The position numbers were made by a program, and so were the translations under genes. Under the pieces are notes generated by a model. That model worked only from the letters and a program-made list of their open reading frames with translations. It was not told the DNA's origin and ran no database searches. This document shows, piece by piece, positions 34,800 to 43,247 of a stretch of 64,000 nucleotides of DNA (within the stretch, counting starts at the first letter, position 1; every line of letters begins with the position of its first letter). The stretch is from Akkermansia sp. (GTDB lineage Bacteria > Verrucomicrobiota > Verrucomicrobiia > Verrucomicrobiales > Akkermansiaceae): assembly GCA_017435505.1 (NCBI GenBank), contig JAFSEZ010000022.1:1-64000 (forward strand), in the 5' to 3' direction.

Positions 34800-36020
34800 T
34801 CACTGTGCTGTGGGGTGATAGGCGGCGGCAGCCAAATGTGCCTTGGCTTCTCCCAGCAAGAAAAAAGAACCACAAATGAGGGTTGGCTTACCTGGTGCAG
34901 TCAAATCAAGCACTTCTGCCAGTGTGGCAGGAAGTTCGAGCGGTGTTTCCGCGCAAAGTCTGCGGATTTTGGATGCCATTTCCTGCGGTGGAAGAATGCG
35001 GGGAGAGTTGACGGGCGGGAGCACCCACTCACACACAATGGGAGAAAGCAGAGAGATGACTTCATCCAACGCTTTATCAGCTGATCCTGCGTAGATACAG
35101 CGGGCTTTTCGGCCGGGGAATTGAGCCTGCCATGTCTGCACGAGCACACGGATAGCATGCGGGTTGTGGGCTCCATCCATAATGACTCCGGGAGCCACCT
35201 CCTCAAATCGACCCGGCCAGGATACTTCTGCCAAGCCCCGGGCCATTTCCGCCTCCGAGCAAAGGAAATGCGGCAGCGCACGGAGAGCAGCCAGAGCCAA
35301 GGCAGCATTGCGGCGCTGGTAGCTGCCACGCAAACCGAGCGGGAGCTCGCACTCCTCGGTGACGATGCGGTAATCTGTATCCATGGATAAAGCTGCATCG
35401 TGGATGGCGCGGAGAGCATCCGGCTGCTGGGGGGCAATAACAGCCGGGCGATGCCAAGCGATGATGGCGGCTTTTTCTTGGGCAATCTCAAAGAGGGTGT
35501 TACCCAGATATTGCGTATGATCAATATCAATGGGGGTGATGACAGCTACATCCTTAGGCACGGCATTGGTGGCATCCAAGCGGCCACCCATACCGGTTTC
35601 CAGGATGATAACATCCACCTGCTGCTCAGCAAAATACAGCATGGCTACCACCAGCACGATTTCGAAGAAGGTGGGTGGAGTCTCCCAATCTGCAATGGTG
35701 GTGCGCACCCGCGCAATGAGACGCGCGGCATCTTCAGCAGGTATGTTGCGCCCATTCACGCGTATGCGCTCTCCAAACTCCACCAAGTGCGGGGAGGTAA
35801 AGAGCCCCGTGCTGTATCCCGCAGCACGAGCCACCGATTCTGCAAAGGCGCAGGTGGAGCCCTTGCCGTTGGTGCCGGCTACATGTATCACGCGTGCCTT
35901 GGGGTAGTATACCCCGCAGGTTTTGAGCAAGCGGGTCATTCCCTCCAAACCCAGCTTGATGCCGAATGTTTGGGTGGAATACAGCCAAGTGAGCTCTTGT
36001 TCCAACGAGGTGTCTGCCAT
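34800..36020 (-). CDS. folC: Folylpolyglutamate synthase / dihydrofolate synthase
   Basis: The 406-residue enzyme adds glutamate to dihydropteroate and to folates. It is a Mur-ligase relative with the P-loop VAGTNGKGSTCAF near residue 47, then GLFTSPHLVEFGERIRVNG, ILETGMGGRLDATN and TPIDIDHTQYLG, all typical. The C-terminal domain has VIMDGAHNPHAI. It starts 18 bp after ahcY, so both are probably co-transcribed, which links folate and the methyl cycle. Confidence 0.94.
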   Translation of the reverse strand: MADTSLEQELTWLYSTQTFGIKLGLEGMTRLLKTCGVYYPKARVIHVAGTNGKGSTCAFAESVARAAGYSTGLFTSPHLVEFGERIRVNGRNIPAEDAARLIARVRTTIADWETPPTFFEIVLVVAMLYFAEQQVDVIILETGMGGRLDATNAVPKDVAVITPIDIDHTQYLGNTLFEIAQEKAAIIAWHRPAVIAPQQPDALRAIHDAALSMDTDYRIVTEECELPLGLRGSYQRRNAALALAALRALPHFLCSEAEMARGLAEVSWPGRFEEVAPGVIMDGAHNPHAIRVLVQTWQAQFPGRKARCIYAGSADKALDEVISLLSPIVCEWVLPPVNSPRILPPQEMASKIRRLCAETPLELPATLAEVLDLTAPGKPTLICGSFFLLGEAKAHLAAAAYHPTAQ

Positions 36021-36038
36021 GGGGGGCGAAAAAGTGTA

Positions 36039-37448
36039 TTAATAGCGGTAAGCGTCCGTCTTGTAAGGGCCGGTCACCGGCACGCCGATGTAGTCTGCCT
36101 GCTTTTGGGTGAGGGTGGTGAGGCGCACACCGAGCTTGGCCAGGTGCAGGCGGGCCACTTCTTCATCCAGAATCTTGGGCAGTACTTTCACACCGGGGCG
36201 GGCGTTGGTGCGCTCTTTCCACAAAGCAATCTGGGCGAGCATCTGGTTGGTGAAGCTGTTGCTCATCACAAAGGAAGCGTGGCCGGTCGCGCAACCCAAA
36301 TTCACCAATCTGCCTTCGGCCAGCAGGTAGAGGCTGTGGCCATCCGGGAAGGTGTATTTATCCACCTGTGGTTTGATGTTGGTGCACACCATTCCCTCGC
36401 GCGCTTGAAGACGAGCCACCTGAATCTCGTTGTCGAAATGGCCTATGTTGCACACGATGGCTTGGTCTTTCATCTGCTCCATGTGCTCCAGGGTAATGAT
36501 ATCGCAGTTGCCGGTGCAGGTCACGTAGATATCTGCCATGCCCAATGTGTCTTCCACGGTGAGCACGCGGTAACCTTCCATAGCAGCCTGCAAAGCACAA
36601 ATGGGATCTGCCTCTGTCACAATCACTTGAGCTCCCAGCCCACGCAAGGCCTGAGCGCAGCCTTTGCCCACATCTCCGTAGCCGCAGATGACTGCTACCT
36701 TGCCGGCAATCATCACATCCGTGGCGCGTTTAATACCGTCTGTCAGGCTTTCACGGCAACCGTACAGGTTATCGAACTTGCTCTTGGTTACAGAGTCATT
36801 CACGTTGATGGCAGGGAACAGGAGACGTCCTTCGCGCTCCATCTGGTAGAGACGGTGTACACCCGTGGTCGTTTCTTCAGATACGCCCATGATTTCCGGT
36901 ACCCACTTGTGGAAAATGCCGGGCTGCTCTGCGGCAATTCGCTTAAGCAAATTTTTGATGACAGCTTCTTCTTCTGCAGCAGAAGGGGTGTTCACCCAAT
37001 CATCTCCGTTTTCCATTTCGTAGCCCTTGTGCAGGAGCAGCGTGGCATCACCGCCGTCGTCCACAATCAACTGGGGTCCCTGCCCGTCCTTGTGGCTAAG
37101 CGCTTTCCATGTGCATTCCCAGTATTCTTCCAGCGTCTCGCCCTTCCAGGCAAACACCGGCACGCCCGCAGCAGCAATAGCGGCAGCTGCATGATCTTGT
37201 GTGGAGAAGATATTGCAGCTGGCCCAGCGTACTTCGGCACCTAATGCTACGAGGGTCTCGATGAGAATGGCTGTTTGAATGGTCATGTGCAGAGAACCGG
37301 TGATGCGCACCCCGGCCAAGGGCTGCTCCGGTCCATATTTCTCGCGGCAAGCCATGAGGCCGGGCATTTCAAACTCGGATACTTCAATTTCTTTGCGTCC
37401 CCAATCGCTCAGGGTCATATCCGCCACGCGGTAGTCTGCACTGTTCAT
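36039..37448 (-). CDS. ahcY: Adenosylhomocysteinase
   Basis: The enzyme hydrolyses S-adenosylhomocysteine to adenosine and homocysteine, using bound NAD, and keeps methylation running. Seen: [19 protein letters not shown] at the N-terminus, [13 protein letters not shown], the NAD-binding [18 protein letters not shown], and the terminal KTDAYRY. I take the ATG at 37448 ([11 protein letters not shown]), which matches the usual MxxxDYKVADM start; an ATG 4 codons upstream at 37460 is also possible. The gap to the divergent GH18 gene is only about 80 bp. Together with folC downstream it forms a two-gene operon. Confidence 0.96.
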   Translation of the reverse strand: MNSADYRVADMTLSDWGRKEIEVSEFEMPGLMACREKYGPEQPLAGVRITGSLHMTIQTAILIETLVALGAEVRWASCNIFSTQDHAAAAIAAAGVPVFAWKGETLEEYWECTWKALSHKDGQGPQLIVDDGGDATLLLHKGYEMENGDDWVNTPSAAEEEAVIKNLLKRIAAEQPGIFHKWVPEIMGVSEETTTGVHRLYQMEREGRLLFPAINVNDSVTKSKFDNLYGCRESLTDGIKRATDVMIAGKVAVICGYGDVGKGCAQALRGLGAQVIVTEADPICALQAAMEGYRVLTVEDTLGMADIYVTCTGNCDIITLEHMEQMKDQAIVCNIGHFDNEIQVARLQAREGMVCTNIKPQVDKYTFPDGHSLYLLAEGRLVNLGCATGHASFVMSNSFTNQMLAQIALWKERTNARPGVKVLPKILDEEVARLHLAKLGVRLTTLTQKQADYIGVPVTGPYKTDAYRY

Positions 37449-37496
37449 GCGCGCTATCATACGCGCCCGCTACGTCAATGTCAAGTAGAAGCAAAT

Positions 37497-37524
37497 TTGA
37501 CAAATACGCCCGCTATGGTACGAT
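37497..37524 (+). promoter_or_regulatory. Promoter of the GH18 gene; it decides the start
   Basis: TTGACA (37497-37502) and TACGAT (37519-37524) are 16 bp apart. The -10 abuts a first ATG at 37525, but transcription would begin about 37530-37531, exactly at a second in-frame ATG (37531). That points to a leaderless mRNA starting at the second ATG. Confidence 0.6.
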
Positions 37525-37530
37525 ATGAGT

Positions 37531-39033
37531 ATGCCGAGTCATTTTTCTTCCCTTCTTTATCTGTCGCTGGGTCTTTTGACATGTTTTGCTTCTGCGTGGG
37601 GTGCCACGGCAGAAGTGCGCCGTACCCATAGTGTCTTTTATCGTGGATTGGCGCGGCAAGCTTTACTGCAAATCAAAGTGCATGCCAAGGCCGGAGAATC
37701 CATTTCTTCTTTTCATTTCAACACCGGTCAAACCAAGAAAATATCTGATATTCGTGCGGCAAGATTGTATTACTCCGGCAGCAATCCGGGGTTTTCACCG
37801 AATGCCGGGCATGAAAGCAACCGTGCAATAGAGCTTGATCACGTGAAAACCATACAGGCGGAATTTGCGTTCGACCAAAAAGTCGCATTGAAAGAGGGTA
37901 CCAATCACTTTTGGCTTGTCTACGATATTTCCGGCAGCGCCGCCCCCAACAGTATCATTGATGCCGAGTGTACAAGTATTGAAACAAGTGAAGGCAGCAC
38001 TACACCGGAGCTGGTGGAATGCGATGCTTTGAAAAAAGAGAGCTATGCTCGGATATACCCTTTCAGTTACCGCGTAGTACCTTACTACCGCCCGCGCTGG
38101 GTTAAGGGATGGGGAAACGCGGAAAAAGCCGTGCATCTCACCCCGCAGCATTTTGAGTTGATGACAGATTTGATTCACTTTGCCTATACCGTCACCGCCG
38201 ACGGCCAAGTGGGGCTACAATGGGTGGGCGGTGGTGCAGACCCCTCCAAGGTAGTGGATGAAGCTTTGCAGGAAATTAAGCGTCTTCGCAAAGAAAGCAA
38301 GGGGAAATGCCGCTTAATTGCAGGTTTTGGGCACATGGATGGGCCTATGACCTCTGCCGTGGCAAACCCTGATACCCGCCGCACGCTGGCACGCAACATG
38401 GCTCGGTGGGCCCTCGACCGCGGATACAATGGCATAGACATTGACTGGGAATACCCTGATACCACGGAACAATGGCAAAATTTCGGGCTGTTCCTCGCAG
38501 AGTTGCGAGAAGAACTGGCCGGGGCAAACCTTTCTATCAGCATAGCTGCATCGGTGACGTATAAAACACCCATCATCTATGTCACAGATCAGCTGGATTT
38601 CATCATGACTATGTCATACGATGATACGGCGGCAGAGCACGCCTCTATGTGGCGATTCCAAAATGATGCGAAAAAATGCCTGAATGATTTTAAGATGCCC
38701 CGCCGGCGTATTGTGATCGGCCTTCCCTTTTACAGCAATGAAAAAGGAAAACTCACCGAACAATTCGGGTACTCCCAAATTCGTGCCTGGTATCCGCGTC
38801 TCAAACCGGGAACCAATGATTTCATCTCCAAAAAGAAAGATGGCTCAAATGGCCCGGCACACAGCTTCAATGGCCCGGATTTGATACGAGATAAATGCCG
38901 CTGGATGAAAAAAGAAAAATTTGGCGGGGTAATGGTATGGGCTTATGATACAGATGTACCGCTTAGCGATAAAGCCTCTCTGGGGCGAGCGATGTATTCT
39001 GTGGTGAGACAAGCGAAGCCCGCACGCAAGTAG
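37531..39033 (+). CDS. Secreted GH18 chitinase-like glycosidase with BNR-associated N-terminal domain
   Basis: The protein has 500 residues from the ATG at 37531. A signal peptide (LLYLSLGLLTCFASAWGA) is followed by a beta domain at about residues 28-165 that resembles the domain found in front of bacterial sialidases: ISSFHFNTGQTKKISDIRAARLYYSG and HFWLVYDISGSAAPNSIIDAE. Residues about 180-495 are a GH18 barrel with YNGIDIDWEYP, FIMTMSYDD and GVMVWAYDTD. In the DxxDxDxE motif D303, D305 and E307 are present but the first Asp is Asn (N300). GH18 enzymes cut beta-1,4 GlcNAc links in chitin or N-glycans. The fusion suggests action on host glycans, such as mucin; this is inference. Confidence 0.85.
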   Translation: MPSHFSSLLYLSLGLLTCFASAWGATAEVRRTHSVFYRGLARQALLQIKVHAKAGESISSFHFNTGQTKKISDIRAARLYYSGSNPGFSPNAGHESNRAIELDHVKTIQAEFAFDQKVALKEGTNHFWLVYDISGSAAPNSIIDAECTSIETSEGSTTPELVECDALKKESYARIYPFSYRVVPYYRPRWVKGWGNAEKAVHLTPQHFELMTDLIHFAYTVTADGQVGLQWVGGGADPSKVVDEALQEIKRLRKESKGKCRLIAGFGHMDGPMTSAVANPDTRRTLARNMARWALDRGYNGIDIDWEYPDTTEQWQNFGLFLAELREELAGANLSISIAASVTYKTPIIYVTDQLDFIMTMSYDDTAAEHASMWRFQNDAKKCLNDFKMPRRRIVIGLPFYSNEKGKLTEQFGYSQIRAWYPRLKPGTNDFISKKKDGSNGPAHSFNGPDLIRDKCRWMKKEKFGGVMVWAYDTDVPLSDKASLGRAMYSVVRQAKPARK

Positions 39034-39069
39034 ATTGACAAACGACCAACGCACCATTAAGATAAATGC

Positions 39070-39780
39070 ATGCAGGAGTTCAGGGGAAAAGTGGCCATCG
39101 TGACAGGCGGGGCGCAAGGTATTGGCAAGTGCATTGCAAAGCAATTTGAGGCAGCCGGTGCCACGGTGTGTATGTTTGATGTGCAGGAGAACCCCGGCTT
39201 CGTGGGAGATTTGGCCAACGAGGGAGATATACGCCGATTTGCCGCAGAGGTATTGGCCGCACACGGCAAGGTGGATTTCATCATCAACAATGCAGCCCCC
39301 CTCTTTAAGGGCTTGCCGGATTGCACTTGGCAAGAGTTCAACTATGCCTTGCAAGTTGGTGTAGCTGCTCCTTACCTGCTTGCCAAGCTTTTCATGGAAC
39401 ACTTCGCCCCCGGTGCAGCTATCGTGAATATATCTTCCAGCCGAGATAGAATGAGTATGCCGGGTACAGAATGCTATGCAGCAGCGAAAGGTGGTATAGC
39501 AGCCCTCACCCACGCCTTGGCAGTCTCCTTGGCCGGGCGAGTGCGCGTGAATTCCATTTCTCCGGGTTGGATTGAAACGCGCGGAGCTGTCTACAGCGGA
39601 GCAGATGTAAGCCAACACCCGGCCGGGCGTGTCGGTGTGCCGGAAGATATCGCCCACATGGTACTTTACCTGTGCTCTGCCAAAGCAGGATTTATCACAG
39701 GCGAAAACATCTGTATTGATGGAGGCATGACTCGCCAAATGATTTATCACGGAGAACACGGCTGGAACTTACAAAATTAA
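39070..39780 (+). CDS. Short-chain dehydrogenase/reductase
   Basis: The 236-residue protein is a classical SDR. It has the cofactor motif VTGGAQGIGKCIAK (TGxxxGIG), FDVQE after beta-2 (acidic residue, which favours NAD(H)), NNAAP, the catalytic Ser in VNISSS and the YAAAK pair at about residues 136-140, then PGWIET. The substrate cannot be read from sequence. It begins 36 bp after the GH18 gene and 14 bp before the next gene, so it may be part of a GH18-SDR-DUF2156-YkgJ transcript. Confidence 0.88.
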   Translation: MQEFRGKVAIVTGGAQGIGKCIAKQFEAAGATVCMFDVQENPGFVGDLANEGDIRRFAAEVLAAHGKVDFIINNAAPLFKGLPDCTWQEFNYALQVGVAAPYLLAKLFMEHFAPGAAIVNISSSRDRMSMPGTECYAAAKGGIAALTHALAVSLAGRVRVNSISPGWIETRGAVYSGADVSQHPAGRVGVPEDIAHMVLYLCSAKAGFITGENICIDGGMTRQMIYHGEHGWNLQN

Positions 39781-39794
39781 CTCACTACCACTCT

Positions 39795-40694
39795 ATGCCC
39801 CTTCCCTTTGCCAGCCCTACCTTGAGTGATGCTCCCGGCATCTCTTCCTTGGTGGCTCATACCCACAGCTTGGGTAATGACTTGTCCTTTGCCAATCTCT
39901 TTTTACTGCGGGAAAAATACAAGACACATGTAGCCCTTCAAGGAGGATTTTTATTTCGCCACTATGCCGGCCGGGGTCGCTTTCAAGGTTATGCGTTTCC
40001 CTGCGGGATGGGTGATGTAGAATGGGCCTTGCAGCAGATAGAAGAAGATGCTCTCTATCGCTCGCTCCCTTGCCGTTTTTGCTTACTGACTGAAACGGAT
40101 GCTGCCCTCCTGCAACAACTGCGCCCGGATGCCTATGATTACACCACTGACCCCGGTGATGCGGATTACATTTACCACCGTTCGGACTTAGCCGAACTCC
40201 CCGGTACGATGTTCCACAAAAAACGCAATCATATTACACGCTTTTGCCGCCAATATACAAACTGGGATTTTCAACCTCTCACGGCTGCTACATCAGATGA
40301 TGCGCGGCGCGTGGCAGAACAATGGTACGCAGCTCGCGCAGAAGACTCCCCTGCCCTCCTGCATGAGCAATGCGCCATACGAACCGCGTTGGCTCACACG
40401 CATGAACTGGCTCTCACCGGTGGAGTGCTCTATGTAGATGACACGGCTGTTGCCATGACGCTGGCTTCCTTCATCTCTCCGGATACGGTCGATATCCACT
40501 ATGAAAAATGCCTGCCCGCCTTCCGCGATGCTTATCCCATCATCAACCGTGAAATGGCTCGCTCACTCTCCTGTACCTTCATCAACCGCGAAGAAGATTT
40601 GAACCAACCCGGTTTGCGCCAAGCTAAATTATCATACCGCCCTGCCCTTCTCCTCCGCAAGTTCAACGCCATACCCCGCACCACTTCATGCTGA
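39795..40694 (+). CDS. DUF2156 (phosphatidylglycerol lysyltransferase C-domain-like) protein
   Basis: The 299-residue soluble protein matches the DUF2156/LPG_synthase_C type with a double GNAT fold: SLGNDLSFANLFLLREKY near the N-terminus, MFHKKRNHITRFCRQY in the middle, GGVLYVDDTAVAMTLAS, and the closing FINREEDLNQPGLRQAKLSYRP, which is very typical. In MprF this fold moves aminoacyl groups from tRNA to lipid. Stand-alone forms have no settled role. Its stop overlaps the next start by 7 bp. Confidence 0.85.
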   Translation: MPLPFASPTLSDAPGISSLVAHTHSLGNDLSFANLFLLREKYKTHVALQGGFLFRHYAGRGRFQGYAFPCGMGDVEWALQQIEEDALYRSLPCRFCLLTETDAALLQQLRPDAYDYTTDPGDADYIYHRSDLAELPGTMFHKKRNHITRFCRQYTNWDFQPLTAATSDDARRVAEQWYAARAEDSPALLHEQCAIRTALAHTHELALTGGVLYVDDTAVAMTLASFISPDTVDIHYEKCLPAFRDAYPIINREMARSLSCTFINREEDLNQPGLRQAKLSYRPALLLRKFNAIPRTTSC

Positions 40695-41203
40695 CCCACA
40701 TCTTCAGCCCAGCCACCTGTGCCCAATGCCGCCTGTGCTGTAATTTCTGCCAACGCTCCGCTTGGGAAACACCTTTTCTCGAACCGGAACTTGCCGCTCT
40801 GATCGTGCAAAATGGCGTCCCGCTGATGACGCGACCCAACGGCTCCAAAAGTTTCGCCTTGCATTTTACTTCGAACGACCCTGAAGAAAATTGCAACTGC
40901 CCACTACTCGATACCGCCTCCGGGTGTACATTGCCACGAGAAAAACGCCCCTTCGAATGTCGCGTCTGGCCTATCCGCCTTATGCATGATGAGCAACACC
41001 AACTCTGCATAGCTTACTATAGTCATTGCCCTGCCCTACAAACTCCCGATACCAGGCAAAAGCTCATCCACTACGCTACCAACGAACTTCTCCCCATCCT
41101 CCTCGATTACGCTGAGCGATTCCCCAAAAGTATTCGCCCGCTTGATCATCACTACTCCATCATCCGAAAAATAAAAAATGCCGCTGCGCCGTCAGTGGTA
41201 TGA
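40688..41203 (+). CDS. YkgJ-type cysteine-cluster (metal-binding) protein
   Basis: The 171-residue protein has the zinc/iron-chelating pattern CAQCRLCCNFC near the N-terminus, then CNCPLLDTASGCTLPREKRPFECRVWP and a last Cys in SHCPAL. This Cys array is typical of the YkgJ family, proposed to bind Fe-S or Zn; some members demethylate or modify proteins, but the role is unclear. It overlaps the DUF2156 gene by 7 bp, so the pair is translationally coupled and probably functionally linked. Confidence 0.85.
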   Translation: MLTHIFSPATCAQCRLCCNFCQRSAWETPFLEPELAALIVQNGVPLMTRPNGSKSFALHFTSNDPEENCNCPLLDTASGCTLPREKRPFECRVWPIRLMHDEQHQLCIAYYSHCPALQTPDTRQKLIHYATNELLPILLDYAERFPKSIRPLDHHYSIIRKIKNAAAPSVV

Positions 41204-41416
41204 GTGCCACGTTCCCGTTAGCTAGGTGGGTGCGGAGCCGGGGTTCTCTGAGGTATCCATTGGACGGAACATTAACTCCCTTGGCTTTTGTGCCCCTTAT
41301 TATATTACATCGGTCCGGGCCTGTAGAACCACGCGTCACGAACGCAGCAGCAAGGTCTATATACCATAAATTCACCTGCACAGCAAGCTTTTTAGACACT
41401 CTCACAAGATAACTTT
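41204..41416 (+). other. Intergenic block, candidate structured RNA upstream of argS
   Basis: This 213-bp gap is G/C-rich at first and holds several complementary stretches: TGTAGAACC (41322-41330) with GGTCTATA (41354-41361), the inner GCGT/ACGC hairpin (41333-41336/41342-41345, loop CACGA) and GGTTCT (41242-41247) with AGAACC (41325-41330) as an alternative. It has no coding signal. It may be a small RNA or an argS leader; I could not match it to 6S, tmRNA or RNase P by eye. Confidence 0.25.
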
Positions 41417-41432
41417 TGTTCCATGTGGAACA
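41417..41432 (+). promoter_or_regulatory. parS-like site 1
   Basis: TGTTCCATGTGGAACA matches the common parS sequence TGTTCCACGTGGAACA at 15 of 16 bases. It lies 60 bp before the argS start. It is the leftmost of four copies in 3.5 kb. Confidence 0.75.
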
Positions 41433-41491
41433 ATATACAGACGTTCGCTGAGATTGACATTGTGCTGCATGTGGTGTATATAACGCGCGAG

Positions 41492-43246
41492 ATGACCATT
41501 CCCACACAACTTTCCCAAAAACTTGCTTCAGTTCTCAAGCAAATTCTGGGTGATGCCCTGCCGGAAGGATTTAGCCCTGCAGTCACACCCTCTCAAGATT
41601 TGCGTTTTGGTGACTACCAAAGCAATGCAGCAATGATGCTTGCCAAGCAAGCAAAGATGAATCCACGCCAATTAGCTACCCAGGTGGTAGAGCAATTTGG
41701 AGACTCACCGATTGCTACACTTGAAATTGCAGGTCCCGGCTTTATCAACTTCCGAATTCGCCCGGAATACTTTGCTGCCAACACAGCGGCCATGCTGCAT
41801 GATGACCGCTTGGGCGTATCCATCGTAGAACAGCCCAAAACTCTCGTCATCGACTTCTCTGCCCCCAACGTAGCCAAACCCATGCATGTGGGCCATATCC
41901 GCTCCACCATCATCGGTGATACACTCGGCCGCCTTGCACGTTTCATGGGGCACACCGTTATCACAGATAATCATATTGGTGACTGGGGTACCCAATTCGG
42001 CATGATTTTGTGGGGTTGGAAAAATATCCTCAGCCAAGAAGACCTTGAGAAGGACCCAATCGAAGCCTTACTCTCTGTTTATAAAGAAGTTAACACAAAA
42101 TGCAAAGAAGAGGAAGGCTTGCTGGATACCTGCAAGGCTGAATTAGTGAAACTTCAAAGCGGTGATGCTGAAAACCTTGATATTTGGAAACGCTGTATCG
42201 CTGTCACAAAGATTGGTCTGGAGAAAATCTACAGCCAGCTCAACATCAGCTTCGACTACTGGCTTGGCGAAAGTGCCTACAACGATGCCTTGGCACCTCT
42301 GGTAGAAGACCTCATTGCCAAAGGCATCGCACGTGAAAGCGACGGTGCCATCTGCGTCTTTTCAGATGGATACCACAAGCCGCAAAACGATCCTTTCCTT
42401 GTTCAGAAAAATGGAGAATGGTTGCCCGTCCCTGCCATCATTCGCAAGGCCGATGGCGGTTTCCTTTACGCCACAACCGACCTGGCAACACTGGACTATC
42501 GCACACGAAACTTCAACGCCGATTCCATCTGGTATGTCGTGGGGGCACCCCAGGATAAGCACTTTAAGCAGATATTCGACATCGAGCGTATGCGCGGTGT
42601 GACCGGTGACTTCCGTCACGTTGCATTCGGGTCTATCTTGGGTAAAGACCGTAAGCCTTTCAAGACTCGTTCAGGTGATACAGTAAGCTTGCAAGACGTT
42701 ATTGATGAAGCAGTTACACGTGCTACAAAGGTCATCGAGGAAAAGAGTCCGGACATGCCCGAAGCACAGAAGCAAGAAGTTGCCAAGATGGTCGGTATCG
42801 GCGCCATCAAGTTCGCAGAATTGTCCCAAAATCGCATGAGCGATTATATCTTTGACTGGGATAAAATGCTTGCACTCACAGGTGATACTGCCCCCTATCT
42901 GCAAAACTCGTATGTGCGCGTTCGCTCCATCTTCCGCAAGATAGAAGCCCCCTTCTCTGCCCCGGATAACATCACATTGGAAGCCGATGCAGAGATTCAC
43001 CTGGCTCGCATGCTCGTGCGATACGGCGAGGTTGTACCCTCTACCTTGGATGATTGCCGCCCCAATCTCTTGGCAGCATACCTGTACGATTTAGCACGAG
43101 CATTCCATAGTTTTTACGAAGCATGCCCTGTGCTGCGTAGCGAAGGTGCCGTGCGCGAAAGTCGCCTCGCACTGTGTGAATTGACTGCTCGCGTCCTTAG
43201 ACACGGCATGGGTCTCTTCGGTATTGATATGCCTGAAAGAATGTAA
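41492..43246 (+). CDS. argS: Arginyl-tRNA synthetase
   Basis: The 584-residue class I synthetase charges tRNA-Arg. I take the ATG at 41492 (MTIPTQLSQKL); an in-frame ATG at 41423 lies inside parS-like site 1 and would add 23 residues unlike the family. Seen: the N-terminal Arg-tRNA-binding domain with RFGDYQSNAAMMLAKQ, the HIGH-type motif KPMHVGHIRSTIIGD, HIGDWGTQFGM, the KMSKS-region equivalent GKDRKPFKTRSGDT (typical degenerate form in ArgRS), and a C-terminal DALR anticodon domain ending GIDMPERM. The stop is 1 bp before the next start. Confidence 0.95.
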   Translation: MTIPTQLSQKLASVLKQILGDALPEGFSPAVTPSQDLRFGDYQSNAAMMLAKQAKMNPRQLATQVVEQFGDSPIATLEIAGPGFINFRIRPEYFAANTAAMLHDDRLGVSIVEQPKTLVIDFSAPNVAKPMHVGHIRSTIIGDTLGRLARFMGHTVITDNHIGDWGTQFGMILWGWKNILSQEDLEKDPIEALLSVYKEVNTKCKEEEGLLDTCKAELVKLQSGDAENLDIWKRCIAVTKIGLEKIYSQLNISFDYWLGESAYNDALAPLVEDLIAKGIARESDGAICVFSDGYHKPQNDPFLVQKNGEWLPVPAIIRKADGGFLYATTDLATLDYRTRNFNADSIWYVVGAPQDKHFKQIFDIERMRGVTGDFRHVAFGSILGKDRKPFKTRSGDTVSLQDVIDEAVTRATKVIEEKSPDMPEAQKQEVAKMVGIGAIKFAELSQNRMSDYIFDWDKMLALTGDTAPYLQNSYVRVRSIFRKIEAPFSAPDNITLEADAEIHLARMLVRYGEVVPSTLDDCRPNLLAAYLYDLARAFHSFYEACPVLRSEGAVRESRLALCELTARVLRHGMGLFGIDMPERM

Positions 43247-43247
43247 A

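Noticed and set aside
35400..37244. 614-codon plus-strand frame opposite folC and ahcY
   Set aside because: It crosses two certain genes on the other strand and has no recognisable motif.
41204..41400. Possible second SRP RNA, because of AGCAGCAAGG
   Set aside because: It lacks the CC-GNRA-GG tip, and a convincing SRP RNA is present at 60265-60377.
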